Of a stretch of DNA of 64,000 nucleotides, positions 24,530-35,513 are shown piece by piece (position 1 is the first letter of the stretch; each line of letters starts with the position of its first letter). The notes beneath the pieces are model-generated. The model was not told the origin of the DNA and searched no databases. It saw nothing but the letters and a program-made list of their open reading frames with translations. The stretch comes from Pseudopithomyces maydicus (Eukaryota; Ascomycota; Dothideomycetes; Pleosporales; Didymosphaeriaceae), in NCBI GenBank assembly GCA_026873275.1, contig JANTUC010000012.1, positions 1,074,001 through 1,138,000 of the forward strand, in the 5' to 3' direction. The position numbers were made by a program, and so were the translations under genes.

Positions 24530-27500
24530 ATGCCGCCGAAGAAGCCTGCGGGCCAGATCGTGCAGGCCGAGATCGCCCTGCAGCAGTCGTTGAAGAATTG
24601 CCTCGTCAACCTGCCTTCGTCGCTTGTCTCCGTGCTTGTAAATGCGAACACTGTATGCAATGCCCGCCACCCTTCCTCGCGACAGACGTACTCATCTCGT
24701 ATAGGTCGCGCAGAACGTCGTCGTAGAACTCTCCTATCGCCAACCCCTCCCCCGGCGCCTCAGAATCCAGAAATGCTTCCCCGCAGAAGTCGGTCTTCTT
24801 GGGCTGGACCGGCATGCAGAGCAAGCGCAAGATTGCGCCTGTGGTCAGTCGAGATGGATTAAGCGGCACAAGAGGGGGACCGGCCATGAGAGATCAAGAT
24901 GTGCAAACCGTCGAGGTGGACATGACGTTTGCGCGTCTAATCGGGCTGAACGAGGGGCAGAAGGTTGGGATAATACTGCACGTAGACCCTCCACAAGCGC
25001 ACACCATCAACATCGAGCCGTTGACGCCTGTTGACTGGGAGATGATTGAACTACATGCCCAGTTCTTGGAGTTGAACTTCCTATCCCAAATACGCGCTCT
25101 ACCCAACCCGCAAGCACAGTCTTCACACCCATTGACACTACATTTGTCGCCAACAACCACTGCCAACATCATCGTTACCTCCGTCACCCCGGCGCCATCT
25201 GCAGAATCACAATTTGTCAAGATATCACCCGACGCCGAGGTTATTGTAGCACCAAAGACCCGCCAGAAAGCCGAACGCAGCTCCGGTCGCGAAAGTCGGA
25301 GCGTTGGCGGTACTTCGAGGAAAAGCGGCAAGAGTACTGCGAGCACGGTCAGGCGGCGAAGCGCGCGTGAAGAGCAAGCTAGTCGCGGTGTGGTATTCCT
25401 TCGTGGTGTTGACCGCGACGTAGCGACAGAGTGGTTCGATGAAGAAGAAGGTGACGAGCCTAGCGTGAAGGGACTCAGAGTATGGGTTGACAAAGATGTT
25501 CTCCTTTCCAAAGCCTTGCGAGGGGTCACATGGGTGTCTGTAGCTGTTGTAAAGCCAGCTGGTCTACAGGAGCCCGTCGATATGTCCAAAGAACAGGAAC
25601 AAGAGAAGACTGCTGCGCGTGTTGTGGCCATGCTTGCCATATGGGAGGACGCACCCGATAGTCGCCACGTTGCTCTGTCGTCCGATCTCTGCCACGTTCT
25701 GGGTTGTAAAGGTTTCGTCGGAGGACTTGTGCGCATAGAAGCCGCCCCGAACCAAACAGCAAAACCGTCGTCGATCAAACCGCAAGGTAGCACCAAAGAT
25801 AAAGATCCTTTCGTAAAGACGATCAAGATCCTCCCGTTTTCATCAGTGGCAAGCCAAACCAATGCTTCTTTGCGATTCGGCGGCGAATCGAAGCAAGAGC
25901 AAGAAGAGGCTGTGAAGCGCATCAAGGAAAGCTACGGCAAGAAGGATGGCCTACTTGATGGACCTGTCACGGATGGCATGGTTCTACCCCCTATGACGGA
26001 CACCACCCTGAGCTGGCAAGGTGGCATAGTACGATTCGATCCTCCACAACCTACTTCGGGTGTTGCATGGGTCTTGTATTCGGAGAGAAAGCCCGCGATG
26101 GAGCTTGGAGCCGAGGTTCCCACTCCGTCGGCGTGGACAAGAGGCGTGCAACAAGGGGACTCTTTACCCCTGAGTTCACCAACGTTGGTTGGAATTGACC
26201 CGCTTATTGATCAACTGCGATCGCATCTAACACACAGCTCATCTGTGCTGCTGACCGGGGGCTCGGTGCAGGAAAGACAGAATGTGCTCAGCTCCTCGCG
26301 CATCAATTACGGACCGAATTCCTCTTCAACACTGTTTACTTCTCATGCCGGAAACTTGTGACAGACGAGACTCGAGTTTCCACGATCAAGGAAACACTCA
26401 CTCGTTTGTTTGCATCTGCTGCTTGGGGTGCGAGATCTGGCGGTAACGCTGTAGTCATCCTGGACGATTTGGATAAATTATGTCCCGTCGAGACAGAGCT
26501 ACAAGTGGGCAACGAAAACGGACGAAGCCGGCATGTCAGTGAGAGTATCATCGCCATGGTTCGGCAGTACTGTACCTTGAACTCCGGGGTAGTCTTGCTT
26601 GCCACGGCCCAAGGAAAAGAGTCATTGAACAACGTCATAGTTGGTGGTCATATTGTGCGGGAGATTGTCAGCTTGAAGGCGCCCAACAAGGATGGCAGAA
26701 GGAAAGTTCTCGAAATGTTGGCACATCAGGATGAAAAAACTCAATCAGAGCCACCAAACGGCGTGCGTCCTTCAGGACATGCGTTCCCAGCGTCACCCTC
26801 CAACAGTCGCCCGAGCACCTCGCATCGCAGTCAGCCAAGCGATTCAAGCATACGATACAATTCAGAACCGGAAGAAGATGGCTTCGTGGTAGACAGCACG
26901 ATCGATTTTCTAGATCTTGCAGGACAAACCGATGGCTATATGCCCGGTGATCTTGTTCTGCTCACTTCACGAGCACGCAACGAAGCGCTCATTCGGTCGG
27001 TCACGGCCTCTTCCAATACGAGCACGATCTCGTTGACGAGAGAAGACTACACTCAGGCGCTGGCCGGTTTCACACCTGCCTCTCTGCGCAATGTCACGCT
27101 ACAGTCTTCTACGACGAAATGGGATTCGATAGGTGGTCTCCTTACTACACGACAGATACTGCTAGAAACATTGCAGTATCCGACCACCTATGCACCTATA
27201 TTTGCACAATGCCCTCTGCGTCTCCGTTCTGGTTTACTTCTATATGGATACCCTGGTTGTGGTAAAACTTTACTAGCATCTGCCGTGGCAGGTGAATGTG
27301 GGTTGAACTTCATATCAGTCAAAGGGCCTGAGATTCTGAACAAGTACATTGGCGCATCTGAGAAATCTGTCCGAGACTTGTTTGAGCGCGCCGAGGCGGC
27401 CAGACCCTGCGTTCTCTTTTTTGACGAATTCGATTCGATTGCCCCCAAGCGTGGCCACGATTCTACAGGTGTCACTGACCGCGTGGTTAATCAGTTGCTC

Positions 27501-28313
27501 ACGCAAATGGATGGTGCTGAGGGCTTGAGTGGTGTATATGTCTTGGCCGCCACCTCAAGGCCTGATCTTATTGATCCGGCACTTCTTCGCCCAGGTCGCC
27601 TGGATAAAAGTCTCATATGCGACATGCCAGCATTGGAAGAGCGCATCGACATTTTGAAAGCAGTCACGCGCAAGTTACATCTTGCTCCCTCTGTTCTTGA
27701 AACAGGGCCTGAAGGAGAGAACCTGCGCGAGATTGCGCAACGCACAGAGGGCTACTCTGGAGCGGATTTGCAAGCCGTGGTGTACAACGCGCAACTTGAA
27801 GCAATCCACGACGTGTTGGGTGACGCAGAGTTGGACGACGCAACCAAAAATGGGGATGCAAAGAAGAAATCGGGTGCGGATGGCTCAGGCAAAGCAGGCA
27901 GGGACAACCGCATCCCAGAGTTCACACATTTCCGCTTCGGCGATTCCGACACGACAAGCGACGCATCGAAGCCAATACCTTCAAGTCAGCTGACCGAGCG
28001 GGCTCTGATCGCGCAGAAAATACAGGCGCTGCAGGCGATGCGGAGGAAGCAAAAGCAGCTTCAGCACCAGCAGCGACCCGGCAGCAAAGACGAGGAAGAC
28101 GAGGAGGCAGCACGGGACGAGGGAGAGAGGAAAGACCCGCAGATTCAGTGGACACACATCGAGAGCTCGCTGGCGACTACGCGGAGCAGCATCAGCGCGC
28201 AGGAGCGGCGGCGACTCGAGAGCATCTACCGCGAGTTCGTGGTCGGGCGCAATGGTGAAATGCCCAGCGGGCAAGGGGGCACGGAGATTGGCGGCAGGAC
28301 GAGCCTGATGTAG
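24530..28313 (+). CDS. PEX1: Peroxisome biogenesis AAA-ATPase Pex1 (frameshifts at C and G runs)
   Basis: Pex1 with Pex6 extracts the import receptor Pex5 from the peroxisomal membrane. Exon 1 ends LPSSLVSVLVNANT, followed by an intron at 24653-24704. The next exon opens VAQNVVVELSYRQP, then loses frame across two C runs (24744-24747, 24749-24753). The correct frame resumes by ASPQKSVFLGWTGMQSKRK. A second break falls in the first ATPase domain P-loop: TGG is in one frame and LGAGKTECAQLL in the next, at the G5 run 26257-26261. The D2 domain is intact, with GYPGCGKTLLASAV near residue 890, Walker B CVLFFDEFDSIAP and the VNQLLTQMDG SRH-side segment. Three added bases give 1244 residues. The C-terminus ends GGTEIGGRTSLM. 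I favour sequencing error over pseudogene. Confidence 0.92.
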
Positions 28314-29847
28314 AAATGGTCAAACGCTTCATGGGTGTAGTTTGCAGTTCTTGGGGTGCATATAAAGGTGCGTGGCGGGCTGCGAAACGGCCCAGCGTTT
28401 GTGACGAGTGAGGAGCGAACTCTGTTGAAACGGCCGACGCCAATGCGGCGCCCCAGGCTTGGCGCATATGAAGCGCGGATGACGAAAGCTTGGGGATGAT
28501 CATTGCGGCGACCCGTGATGGAGCCTCATCGGCCTGGCGTGGTATGGGCGGATGTGGGCTGCGGGCCTTGCTCGCAGCAAGCTCGCGTGCATGAGTTGTG
28601 CACCCCACAGCGAAGTGAGGCATTTCCGGGTGCACAGGCGGCCTAGCTCGCCGTGGGCTCGCGCCGAGGCTGCGATGGCGGTGGGCGGCTCATTTAACAG
28701 CAGATAAGCCTGCGATGACCTAATGTCGCTGGTGTGCACTGTGAATGAGTGAGCGCGCTAGGCAAGGATGCGGTGTGCAGGTGGAGCCGACGTTGGGGGT
28801 GGCCGGCCGAGCCAGGAACGCGCCGACAATCATCGCGAGCGCGTTGGGGGAGAAGAGGGGGCGCCCAGCCCGTGGGTGGTGGTGGTGCTGCTGTGGGCTG
28901 CGCCGGCCCCGCGAGGGTGCAGACGCAATGCGACGGGGAGGGCAGCGCGACGTCCAATTGACCGCGAAAAGCAGCCTCCAGCGAGCCTCTGGACGCTGCG
29001 TGGGTGCGTGGGTGCATTGTTGCCCTCACTGTCCGGCCGCGGCTGCCGATCGCGCACACCTCCATCATTCCTTCCTTTTTGACAGCCCCGCTGTTTCCTC
29101 ATTGGCCTGACTCGACTAGCTCCCCTGCAACCCAGCACCAGCTTGCTCTCTCCCCAACCTGCCCTTCCTCTGAAGAGAAACGCCGTTCCTCGTCTTCTCC
29201 ACCGAGCCCACCGAGCCCACCAAGCCCGCTACGACCCTTGAGCTCACCAACTTGCCCGCCCACCAGCTACGCGATCCAGGTATGTGTGTGTTTCCGTTGT
29301 CTAGGCGACAATTGGACATGGGGTGCTTTAGCCCGGGCGACCCGCCGGCTCCCGCGCGGCCAAACCAGACCGAACAAATGCCTCATGAAAGCAGAATTTT
29401 CGGCGACCCGCCCTTCTTATAAGGCCGGCCTCCGCCCAAGACCCTCTGTCGCTCTGTTTTGGATGTCCTGTCTCGCCTTCCTCTCGAGTCCATCTCCAGC
29501 CCATTGTTCGCCCCGCCGAACCGACTGATCCGCTGACCAGCTCCTGCGCTCTATAGCTTCTGGACAGCTCCCAAGCAATCTTCAATCGACTTCATCTTCC
29601 GAACACACGTTCTCAGTCGCAAAGGTACGCTGGACCAGCCGTCTGCCGACCCATTGGACTTCTTTGTCGGGGACCGTGTTCATGTTTTCCTCGCAACAAG
29701 CCTAGCGCCAACGAATCCTCGTGAACAAGGCCCAAGCTTCTGGAGGGAAATTTGCCATGTCCGCCCTGCTCATTGAACCGCTCGAGGACCGCATTTCATT
29801 TTCTTGACGAGCCCACCACTGACTCCGCCCTACAGAAACCAGTCACA
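28314..29847. promoter_or_regulatory. Intergenic and long leader of the small membrane-protein gene
   Basis: This 1.5 kb lies between the PEX1 stop and the small membrane-protein start, both on plus. The middle is GC-rich and the last 700 bp are CT-rich, typical of a fungal promoter and long 5' leader. A good donor GTATGTGTG at 29281 suggests a leader intron, but I could not fix its acceptor. Overlapping open frames on both strands look non-coding. Confidence 0.45.
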
Positions 29848-30089
29848 ATGGCCGCCATCGACATGTCTCTCGTCGCCCGCAGCGAAGCTGCCATCTCCCA
29901 GCTCGTCAAGCGCAAGAACTTCGCTCAGAGGGAGCCCGGTGTCATCGTCGTCTTCGCTATCGTCGGTGCCGTCGCGATCCTCATGATCGCTCTGTTCATC
30001 CAGAAGAGGGTAAGGGCACCCTGACCCACGAATTGCACTCCCCTTGCTGACCTCGTCGATAGATGTCCGCCCGCAAGGCTGTTGTTTAA
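29848..30089 (+). CDS. Small single-span membrane protein, 62 residues
   Basis: Two exons (29848-30009 and 30063-30089; intron 53 nt, GTAAGG...GATAG) encode 62 residues. A basic segment QLVKRKNFAQREPG precedes one hydrophobic span, VIVVFAIVGAVAILMIALFI, at about residues 34-53. A short basic tail QKRMSARKAVV follows. The shape is that of a small conserved membrane protein I believe is widespread in Pezizomycotina, but I cannot assign a function or compartment. The charge pattern suggests the C-terminus is cytosolic. An in-frame ATG at 29752 exists, but the stretch after it is leader-like, so I chose the ATG in CACAATGGCC. The nine-codon last exon is easily missed. Confidence 0.75.
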
Positions 30090-31772
30090 AGATACCCCGT
30101 GGGAGATGGAGAGAGTTGAACGGTGAACGAGACAGACGAAGAGAGTAGGACCCCGTGTACATGATGTTGTGGATGCAATTGCGAAGATCAACCAAAAGAG
30201 ACGGATGTGGGGAACCTACTCTGGACAAAACAATCTTCGGCATTTATTGCGTTCCCCGCGAGGTGTATATTGTTTTGTATACCACGTTAACCTAAGGAAT
30301 GAGCTTTCCCTTCGATTGCGCTGTGGATCGGACGCCTGGTACGAAGGGTCCGTGGTAATAATAGATAGTCAGGATACCTCCAATGTGCAAAGACTCTTGA
30401 ACAAACACGTAAACCTATTTCCTTTCGAGCGACCTCCAAACCATGGACGGATACCTTGCGGTTGCGACCTTCTACGTATCTATCGACTCAATTCGAACGA
30501 CTGTGCATGTGCACCCATCCCATGCAACTCAATCTCGCAAGTATCTCCTGACATATATTATCTATCTACTCATGTCATAGTCGATACATCGATGAATATC
30601 AAACGACGCGTACGTGCTTTGGTCACAAAAGGATTCGATAGTTCGTATAACGGGCGTACCTTCTCCGTTCATCACACACCGCACCTTCCTCATAGGATCC
30701 ACGCTAGCGGGAGCCACCGCGTCACTCGAGCATAAGCCGCGACAACGACCATGCGCTTCGCCTTTGTCACCCGTCTGGAGACTCCATGTCATGCTGCCTA
30801 ATCTGTGTCGATGATTCGTCTGTATGCTTGCACACAGATGGACGAAGATGGTGTCTTCAGCCTTTTCGCCAACGTCGCTAGAACTCGGTAGGATACACAT
30901 TTCGGGAAGATCAAAACCCATGCATGGGCGCAGTATTGAGACGAGCCTCATCGATCGCATTGTAAAAAAATGTGTTCGCAGTTTGTATGCCCAATTGATG
31001 TTCGCAGTTGATGTCCATGGATTCAGAGATGTTAGAAGTTATTTTAAAGTATTTAGCTTTCAGAGGTTAGTAGTACTACGGAATGTCACCGTTTAACGTT
31101 CACACTTTGTTAGTTTCCGTCTACACTTGTTCGTATCAAGGTTACCAGTGTTTTGATTATCGTCACAGTGATCCAGACAGGTCATGCCCCCAGTCAAAGA
31201 TCGTATATCAAGGTTGTTAATTTTTGTATGCATTTTTTTTCTGCGTTGAAAGCGCCATGGATTGATAGCAGAGCATAGTGGCCTTCTCAATTCCCTTTTT
31301 TTGCATGTTCCCAGGTTCCACGTGCATACAATAAATACTGCATGTGATTATTACCGTTGGAACCTTGGAACCGTGGAAATAAAATAGTGTTTGCTTGGCA
31401 AGGTTGACCCTGGTTTCATTCGAGGACCCAAAAAGCAACAAACGAATCATATGGAACACAAATGGCTCAGAATTGTAAATAGCGACGCGAAGATCCAGTA
31501 GTTCTTACCTGGGGATCCAGTAGTTTTACACGGGGATCTAGTATTTTTTTCGTTAACCAGACTGGTATTCGCTTCGTCTCATATGTCGAATAACGTCGCA
31601 TGATTCAAAATGAGTCACTCTACACTTGCTACATTGAATGCGCTAATCGTTGACTTGGTCCACCATATAGACGATTAGCGAACTTGGTCCAAGAATACAA
31701 ATACGTCTCGGCGGAGACTGAGAAAATAATCCAATCCCGAAAAATAACTCCAGAGATACTTCCCGTTTAGTT
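30090..31772. promoter_or_regulatory. AT-richer intergenic region upstream of the P450
   Basis: This 1.7 kb lies between two plus-strand genes. The right half is AT-rich with short open frames only. It contains three tandem 21-22 bp units, described separately, about 240 bp before the P450 start. No transposon, tRNA or second biosynthetic gene is visible. Confidence 0.5.
31492..31549 (+). repeat. Three tandem 21-22 bp units upstream of the P450
   Basis: Units begin at 31492, 31514 and 31535 with GATCCAGTAGTT, GATCCAGTAGTT and GATCTAGTATTT. The first two end CTGGG and ACGGG. Spacing is 22 then 21 bp, close to two helical turns. This could be a decayed minisatellite or an array of regulator sites in the P450 promoter. 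Confidence 0.7.
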
Positions 31773-33325
31773 ATGCTAGACGAAGGATTACTTAGTAGCC
31801 TAATATGGCCGGCGTTGCTCCTTTTGGCCGGTGCATACCTCCTTCGCCCGACACACTCTGTCTTTCCAACCATCAACGAATATCCAGGCGACTTTCTCAA
31901 TCGAAAAGCCTACCGTGAGGTACGACAGAATTCTCGCAAACTCATCATCAATGGCCTCGCCAAGTACAAAAGTCCCTTCACTTTCGCCATTCCGTATGGA
32001 CGCAAGATCCTCCTACCAGCATCGCTCGCCGATTGGGTCAAATCGAACAAGAACCTCGACCACAGACAGCTTGTCAGAGAAGACTTTTTCGCGGATATAC
32101 CCGGATTTGAAGCCCAAACAGCGCTGCACTCCTCCGATGATACGGTGTTAAATATCGTCAAGACGAAGCTGGGTCAGAATAATAGCACGATGGGGGCCAT
32201 GAATGCGAGTTTGACACGAGGCCTGAAGGAGACTTGGGGCGATAGCGACGAGTGGCATAAAATTAATTGGTACAAAGATACCATGGAGATCATCGCCAGA
32301 GCAGCATCTTCAGTTTTCGTGGGCCCAGAGAAGGCGAATGACCGCGAGTGGTTGGACCTCGTGCAAGGCTACGTGATGGCTTATTTCACTGCCGTGAGCG
32401 AGCTACACCGGTACCCAAAGTGGTCGAGATCGATCGTACATTGGTTTATGCCAAATGCCATCGCTTGTCGGAAACACGTGTCGCGAGCACGCATCCTCAT
32501 GAGAGAAGTGCTCGAGAAGAGACAAGAGGAGGTCCGAAAGGCAGAGCTCGAGGGCGCGGACCCGCCGCAGTACAACGATGCTCTTGCTTGGGTTCAGGCC
32601 TCCTCGGGCGGAAAGGCTGACCCAGGAGATATCCAGTTGTCTTTGGCGATGGCGGCGCTCTTCACGACGAGCGAAGCCTTCCGGCAGGTTCTGATCGATG
32701 TTGCGCGCCACCCTGGACTGATCGAGGAGCTGAGGGAGGAAGTCTCGCAGCAGGTCAAGGAGCATGGTATCTCAGTTGCGGCTACGTCCAATATGGTCTT
32801 GCTGGATAGCGTTATGAAGGAGTCTCAGAGACTGAGCAGTGGCACAGGTTCGTATTGCCGCCTATTTGTCCGTATATCCATCGCACTGACTAATATCGTC
32901 TAGTGGTTCTTGAGCGTGCAGCTCTCGCAGATGTACCTCTTCCTGACGGCAAAGTGATACCCCGCGGTTCTCACATCATGGTGGATTCTACCGGATTGTG
33001 GGATTCATCCGTATATCCTAACCCTGACCAATACGATGCACATCGTTTCCTGCGCAAGCGGAATGCTGGCGATAAGTCGAGCCAGTTTGTTCAGTCGAGC
33101 TCAGATTTCTACGTTTTCGGCGGTGGGAGGCATATATGTCCAGGGCGGTTTTTCGCGAGCAATGAGATGAAGCTTGCTTTGGCACACATACTACTCAAGT
33201 ACGACATTCGGCTCGAGGAGGGCTGCGACCCCAAGCCTATATATAATGGGTTTTACGCAATGGTTGACCCTGCGGTTCAGTTTGAAGTGAGGAGGAAAGA
33301 GGGCGGGGATATATTGTATGTTTAG
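31773..33325 (+). CDS. Cytochrome P450 monooxygenase, substrate unknown
   Basis: Two exons (31773-32847 and 32904-33325, intron 56 nt) encode 498 residues, a full-length fungal microsomal P450. Residues 8-25 form the N-terminal membrane anchor (LSSLIWPALLLLAGAYLL). The I-helix region reads LAMAALFTTSEAF, with two threonines but no acidic residue before them. The K-helix ExxR is in LDSVMKESQRL near 348-351. The haem loop FGGGRHICPGRFF carries the ligand Cys near 437. Overall it resembles the secondary-metabolism type (CYP68/CYP503-like), but I cannot name a family or substrate. It stands alone: flanking genes are housekeeping, so no biosynthetic cluster is evident. Its stop is 89 bp from the RSA4 stop, convergent. 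Confidence 0.93.
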
Positions 33326-33414
33326 TATGTGGTGATTGGGAGAAGTTCAATCACCGGGGGGTATATTGGTCTATACAAATCCAGTGTCCGCCTCTTCCAC
33401 CAGTATCCAATTAC

Positions 33415-35016
33415 TCAGTTTCTCCAAATGCGAATCTGCTTGTCAGCACCGCCGCTTCCAACCCGCTCTCCATCAGGACTCCAGTCCAGAGCAAACACCT
33501 GGTCCTGATGACCTGGCAGATCTTGCTTAAGCTTGCCAGTGCGCATGTCCCACACCTTGAGGGTCGTGTCCTTGCTGCAGCTTGCCAACAATCGACTGTC
33601 TGCAGAGAAGGTCGCCATGTACACGGGTCCCACGTGTGCTCGAAGTGTGAACAGGAACTTTCCGTCACGAGCAGACCACAGCTTTACGTGGTTGTCCCAC
33701 GCGGCAGAGGCAAGAAGATTGCCGTCAGGTGAGAAACATACTTGGTTAATCTGCTTCTGGTGACCTGTCATCCGCGTTACGGGCTTATTGCTGCTAAGCG
33801 GTGTCCAAAGGAAAATGGTGCAGTCTTCTGAAGCGGTCGCAAGGCGTTCGACAATCTCTCCGTTGATAGTGGCTGCCTTTTCGAAACGCGATTTCGCTTT
33901 TGCGAGCTTCTCTTCTAATGTTGCAGGTACTTTCCCAGTGTGATCATGGTACGAAGTCCGGAGAACGAAGTCGGTGGACAGCGCAAGGTGATTTACCCAA
34001 TGCGCGTGGCCGGACAAGGTGTGGACGAGCGTCCCGTCTTGGGCGTTCCACACTTTGATAGTTTTGTCATGCGAGGATGTGTACATCCTCCCTGTTCCTC
34101 CCCATTTCACGCATGTGACACTTCCCTTGTGCCCTGAGAGCGCGAACTCCATTCTTCCGCTCATAGCATCCCACACCCTCACCGTCCCGTCCTTGCTGGA
34201 GCTGGCCACTCTGGGTCGTCCTGGCTCTTGCAAATGGTAAGGCTCCCACGACAGACTGGTGATGAAGTTGGTATGCCCCTTTAACGGTCTTCCAATCTGC
34301 TTTCCTGTCTCCGGGTCCCATATCCGCACCTCGTTATCGTAGCCTCCAGACGCAAGTAGCGCACCGTCTGGAGAATAGCTGACAGCCAGCACCCATCTTG
34401 TGTGTCCCTTGAGGGTATGTGCTGGCGTTCCGGTATCACAATCCCATATCCGCACCGTCTTGTCTCCACTCCCGCTCGCCATGCGCGAACTGTTCTTGGG
34501 GCTGAACTGCACAGCAAGAATATTATCACCGTGCCCGCTCACCGCGGCTGCGCACCGGCTCACAGCTTTTACGCGAAATACAGCTTGTGGTGCGTATTGC
34601 AGTACAACCTCCTCTTCCGACGTGACCTTTCCAGGCTTCACCAATGCATTGTAGACGTCTTCCTTGTCGCCGAGGGCCTCGGGGCTTTCGTCGTGGTAGA
34701 AGCGGTATGGGATTGCATCATCGTCGACTTGGTCTTTGAGACTGTTGAGAAGAAGGTTGAGATTGGACGTTGTGGCCTGGGAGAGGGGCACGGTAAGAAC
34801 GGGAAGTGTGCCAGATGTGCCCGTGGACTGGTCAACGAAGCGGATACGGATACTGCCATCAGGGATGGAAGCTGGGGCTGCTTGGGTGCGCGTTGTTTCT
34901 ATGGTCTCGCGCTTCTGGCGCTTGGAGGGGGAGGGAACTGAGTCGCCATTTTCAGTAAGAGAAAAAAGTGATTGTACTGCACGAGACGATGCTTGGTGGG
35001 GAGTTTGCGACTCCAA
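33415..35016 (-). CDS. RSA4: Ribosome assembly WD40 protein Rsa4 (Notchless)
   Basis: Rsa4/NLE1 sits on pre-60S ribosomal particles and is pulled by the AAA-ATPase Rea1/Mdn1 through its MIDAS domain, an essential nuclear maturation step. The gene is a single exon of 533 residues. After a disordered N-terminus, an NLE (ubiquitin-like) domain spans about 54-120 (SIRIRFVDQSTGTSGTLPVL). Its loop contains the conserved glutamate region near YRFYHDESPEAL. From about residue 150, eight WD40 repeats follow, with GH...WD spacing clear in KGHTRWVLAVSYSPDGALLA and TGHQKQINQVCFSPDGNLLA. The protein ends at the last WD strand, KQIRIWRN, as in the family. It is divergent from MSH4. Confidence 0.94.
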   Translation of the reverse strand: MESQTPHQASSRAVQSLFSLTENGDSVPSPSKRQKRETIETTRTQAAPASIPDGSIRIRFVDQSTGTSGTLPVLTVPLSQATTSNLNLLLNSLKDQVDDDAIPYRFYHDESPEALGDKEDVYNALVKPGKVTSEEEVVLQYAPQAVFRVKAVSRCAAAVSGHGDNILAVQFSPKNSSRMASGSGDKTVRIWDCDTGTPAHTLKGHTRWVLAVSYSPDGALLASGGYDNEVRIWDPETGKQIGRPLKGHTNFITSLSWEPYHLQEPGRPRVASSSKDGTVRVWDAMSGRMEFALSGHKGSVTCVKWGGTGRMYTSSHDKTIKVWNAQDGTLVHTLSGHAHWVNHLALSTDFVLRTSYHDHTGKVPATLEEKLAKAKSRFEKAATINGEIVERLATASEDCTIFLWTPLSSNKPVTRMTGHQKQINQVCFSPDGNLLASAAWDNHVKLWSARDGKFLFTLRAHVGPVYMATFSADSRLLASCSKDTTLKVWDMRTGKLKQDLPGHQDQVFALDWSPDGERVGSGGADKQIRIWRN

Positions 35017-35513
35017 AATTTCGCTGCGAATTAATCGATAAGGCGGGGCGCTAGCAGGGGTGACGCGCTAGGCGGCTTCTCACGCGCAAGTCAAGGGTTG
35101 GGTTCACCGCTGAATGCTACCACTTCTGGCTGGGACTAAATGGTGAATGATTGCATCGGTATTAAACGATGGATTGATTTACTCTCTGGGACGATTCTCC
35201 ACGATGAGGGGTTCAAATGCTTATCCCACCCACCCTTGTCCGTAAGGGGCAATACTTCTGTAAGATGGCGCCCGGGATAGAGCAAAAGATCCTGCCAGAT
35301 TGGCCCGTAGAGATGCTTCCGCTACAGTTTCGTTCTGGTAATGCTTCGAAAATGTATATGAGGCCATCGACGATTTATTAGTTCAAGTTCGCCCCTCCCA
35401 TGCTCGGCGATAGCACCCGGATGCTCTTTCCTCATCCCTCACGATGCCCTCTTCCAACTTTCCAAACGGGAGACAAATGCATCCCACATCAACCAAAAAC
35501 TCTACCGGTCATC
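35017..35513. promoter_or_regulatory. Divergent RSA4/MSH4 promoter region
   Basis: These 497 bp lie between the two start codons. An in-frame ATG for MSH4 exists at 35400, but the 38 codons from it lack the low-complexity Ser/Arg style of the later start. I therefore treat 35400-35513 as leader. No distinctive motif was recognised. Confidence 0.5.

Noticed and set aside
30090..31772. RIP-degraded transposon in the AT-richer stretch
   Set aside because: AT content rises only modestly, and no reverse transcriptase, transposase or repeat remnant can be read in any frame.
31773..35016. Secondary-metabolite gene cluster around the P450
   Set aside because: No polyketide synthase, peptide synthetase, terpene cyclase or transporter adjoins it; neighbours are housekeeping genes.
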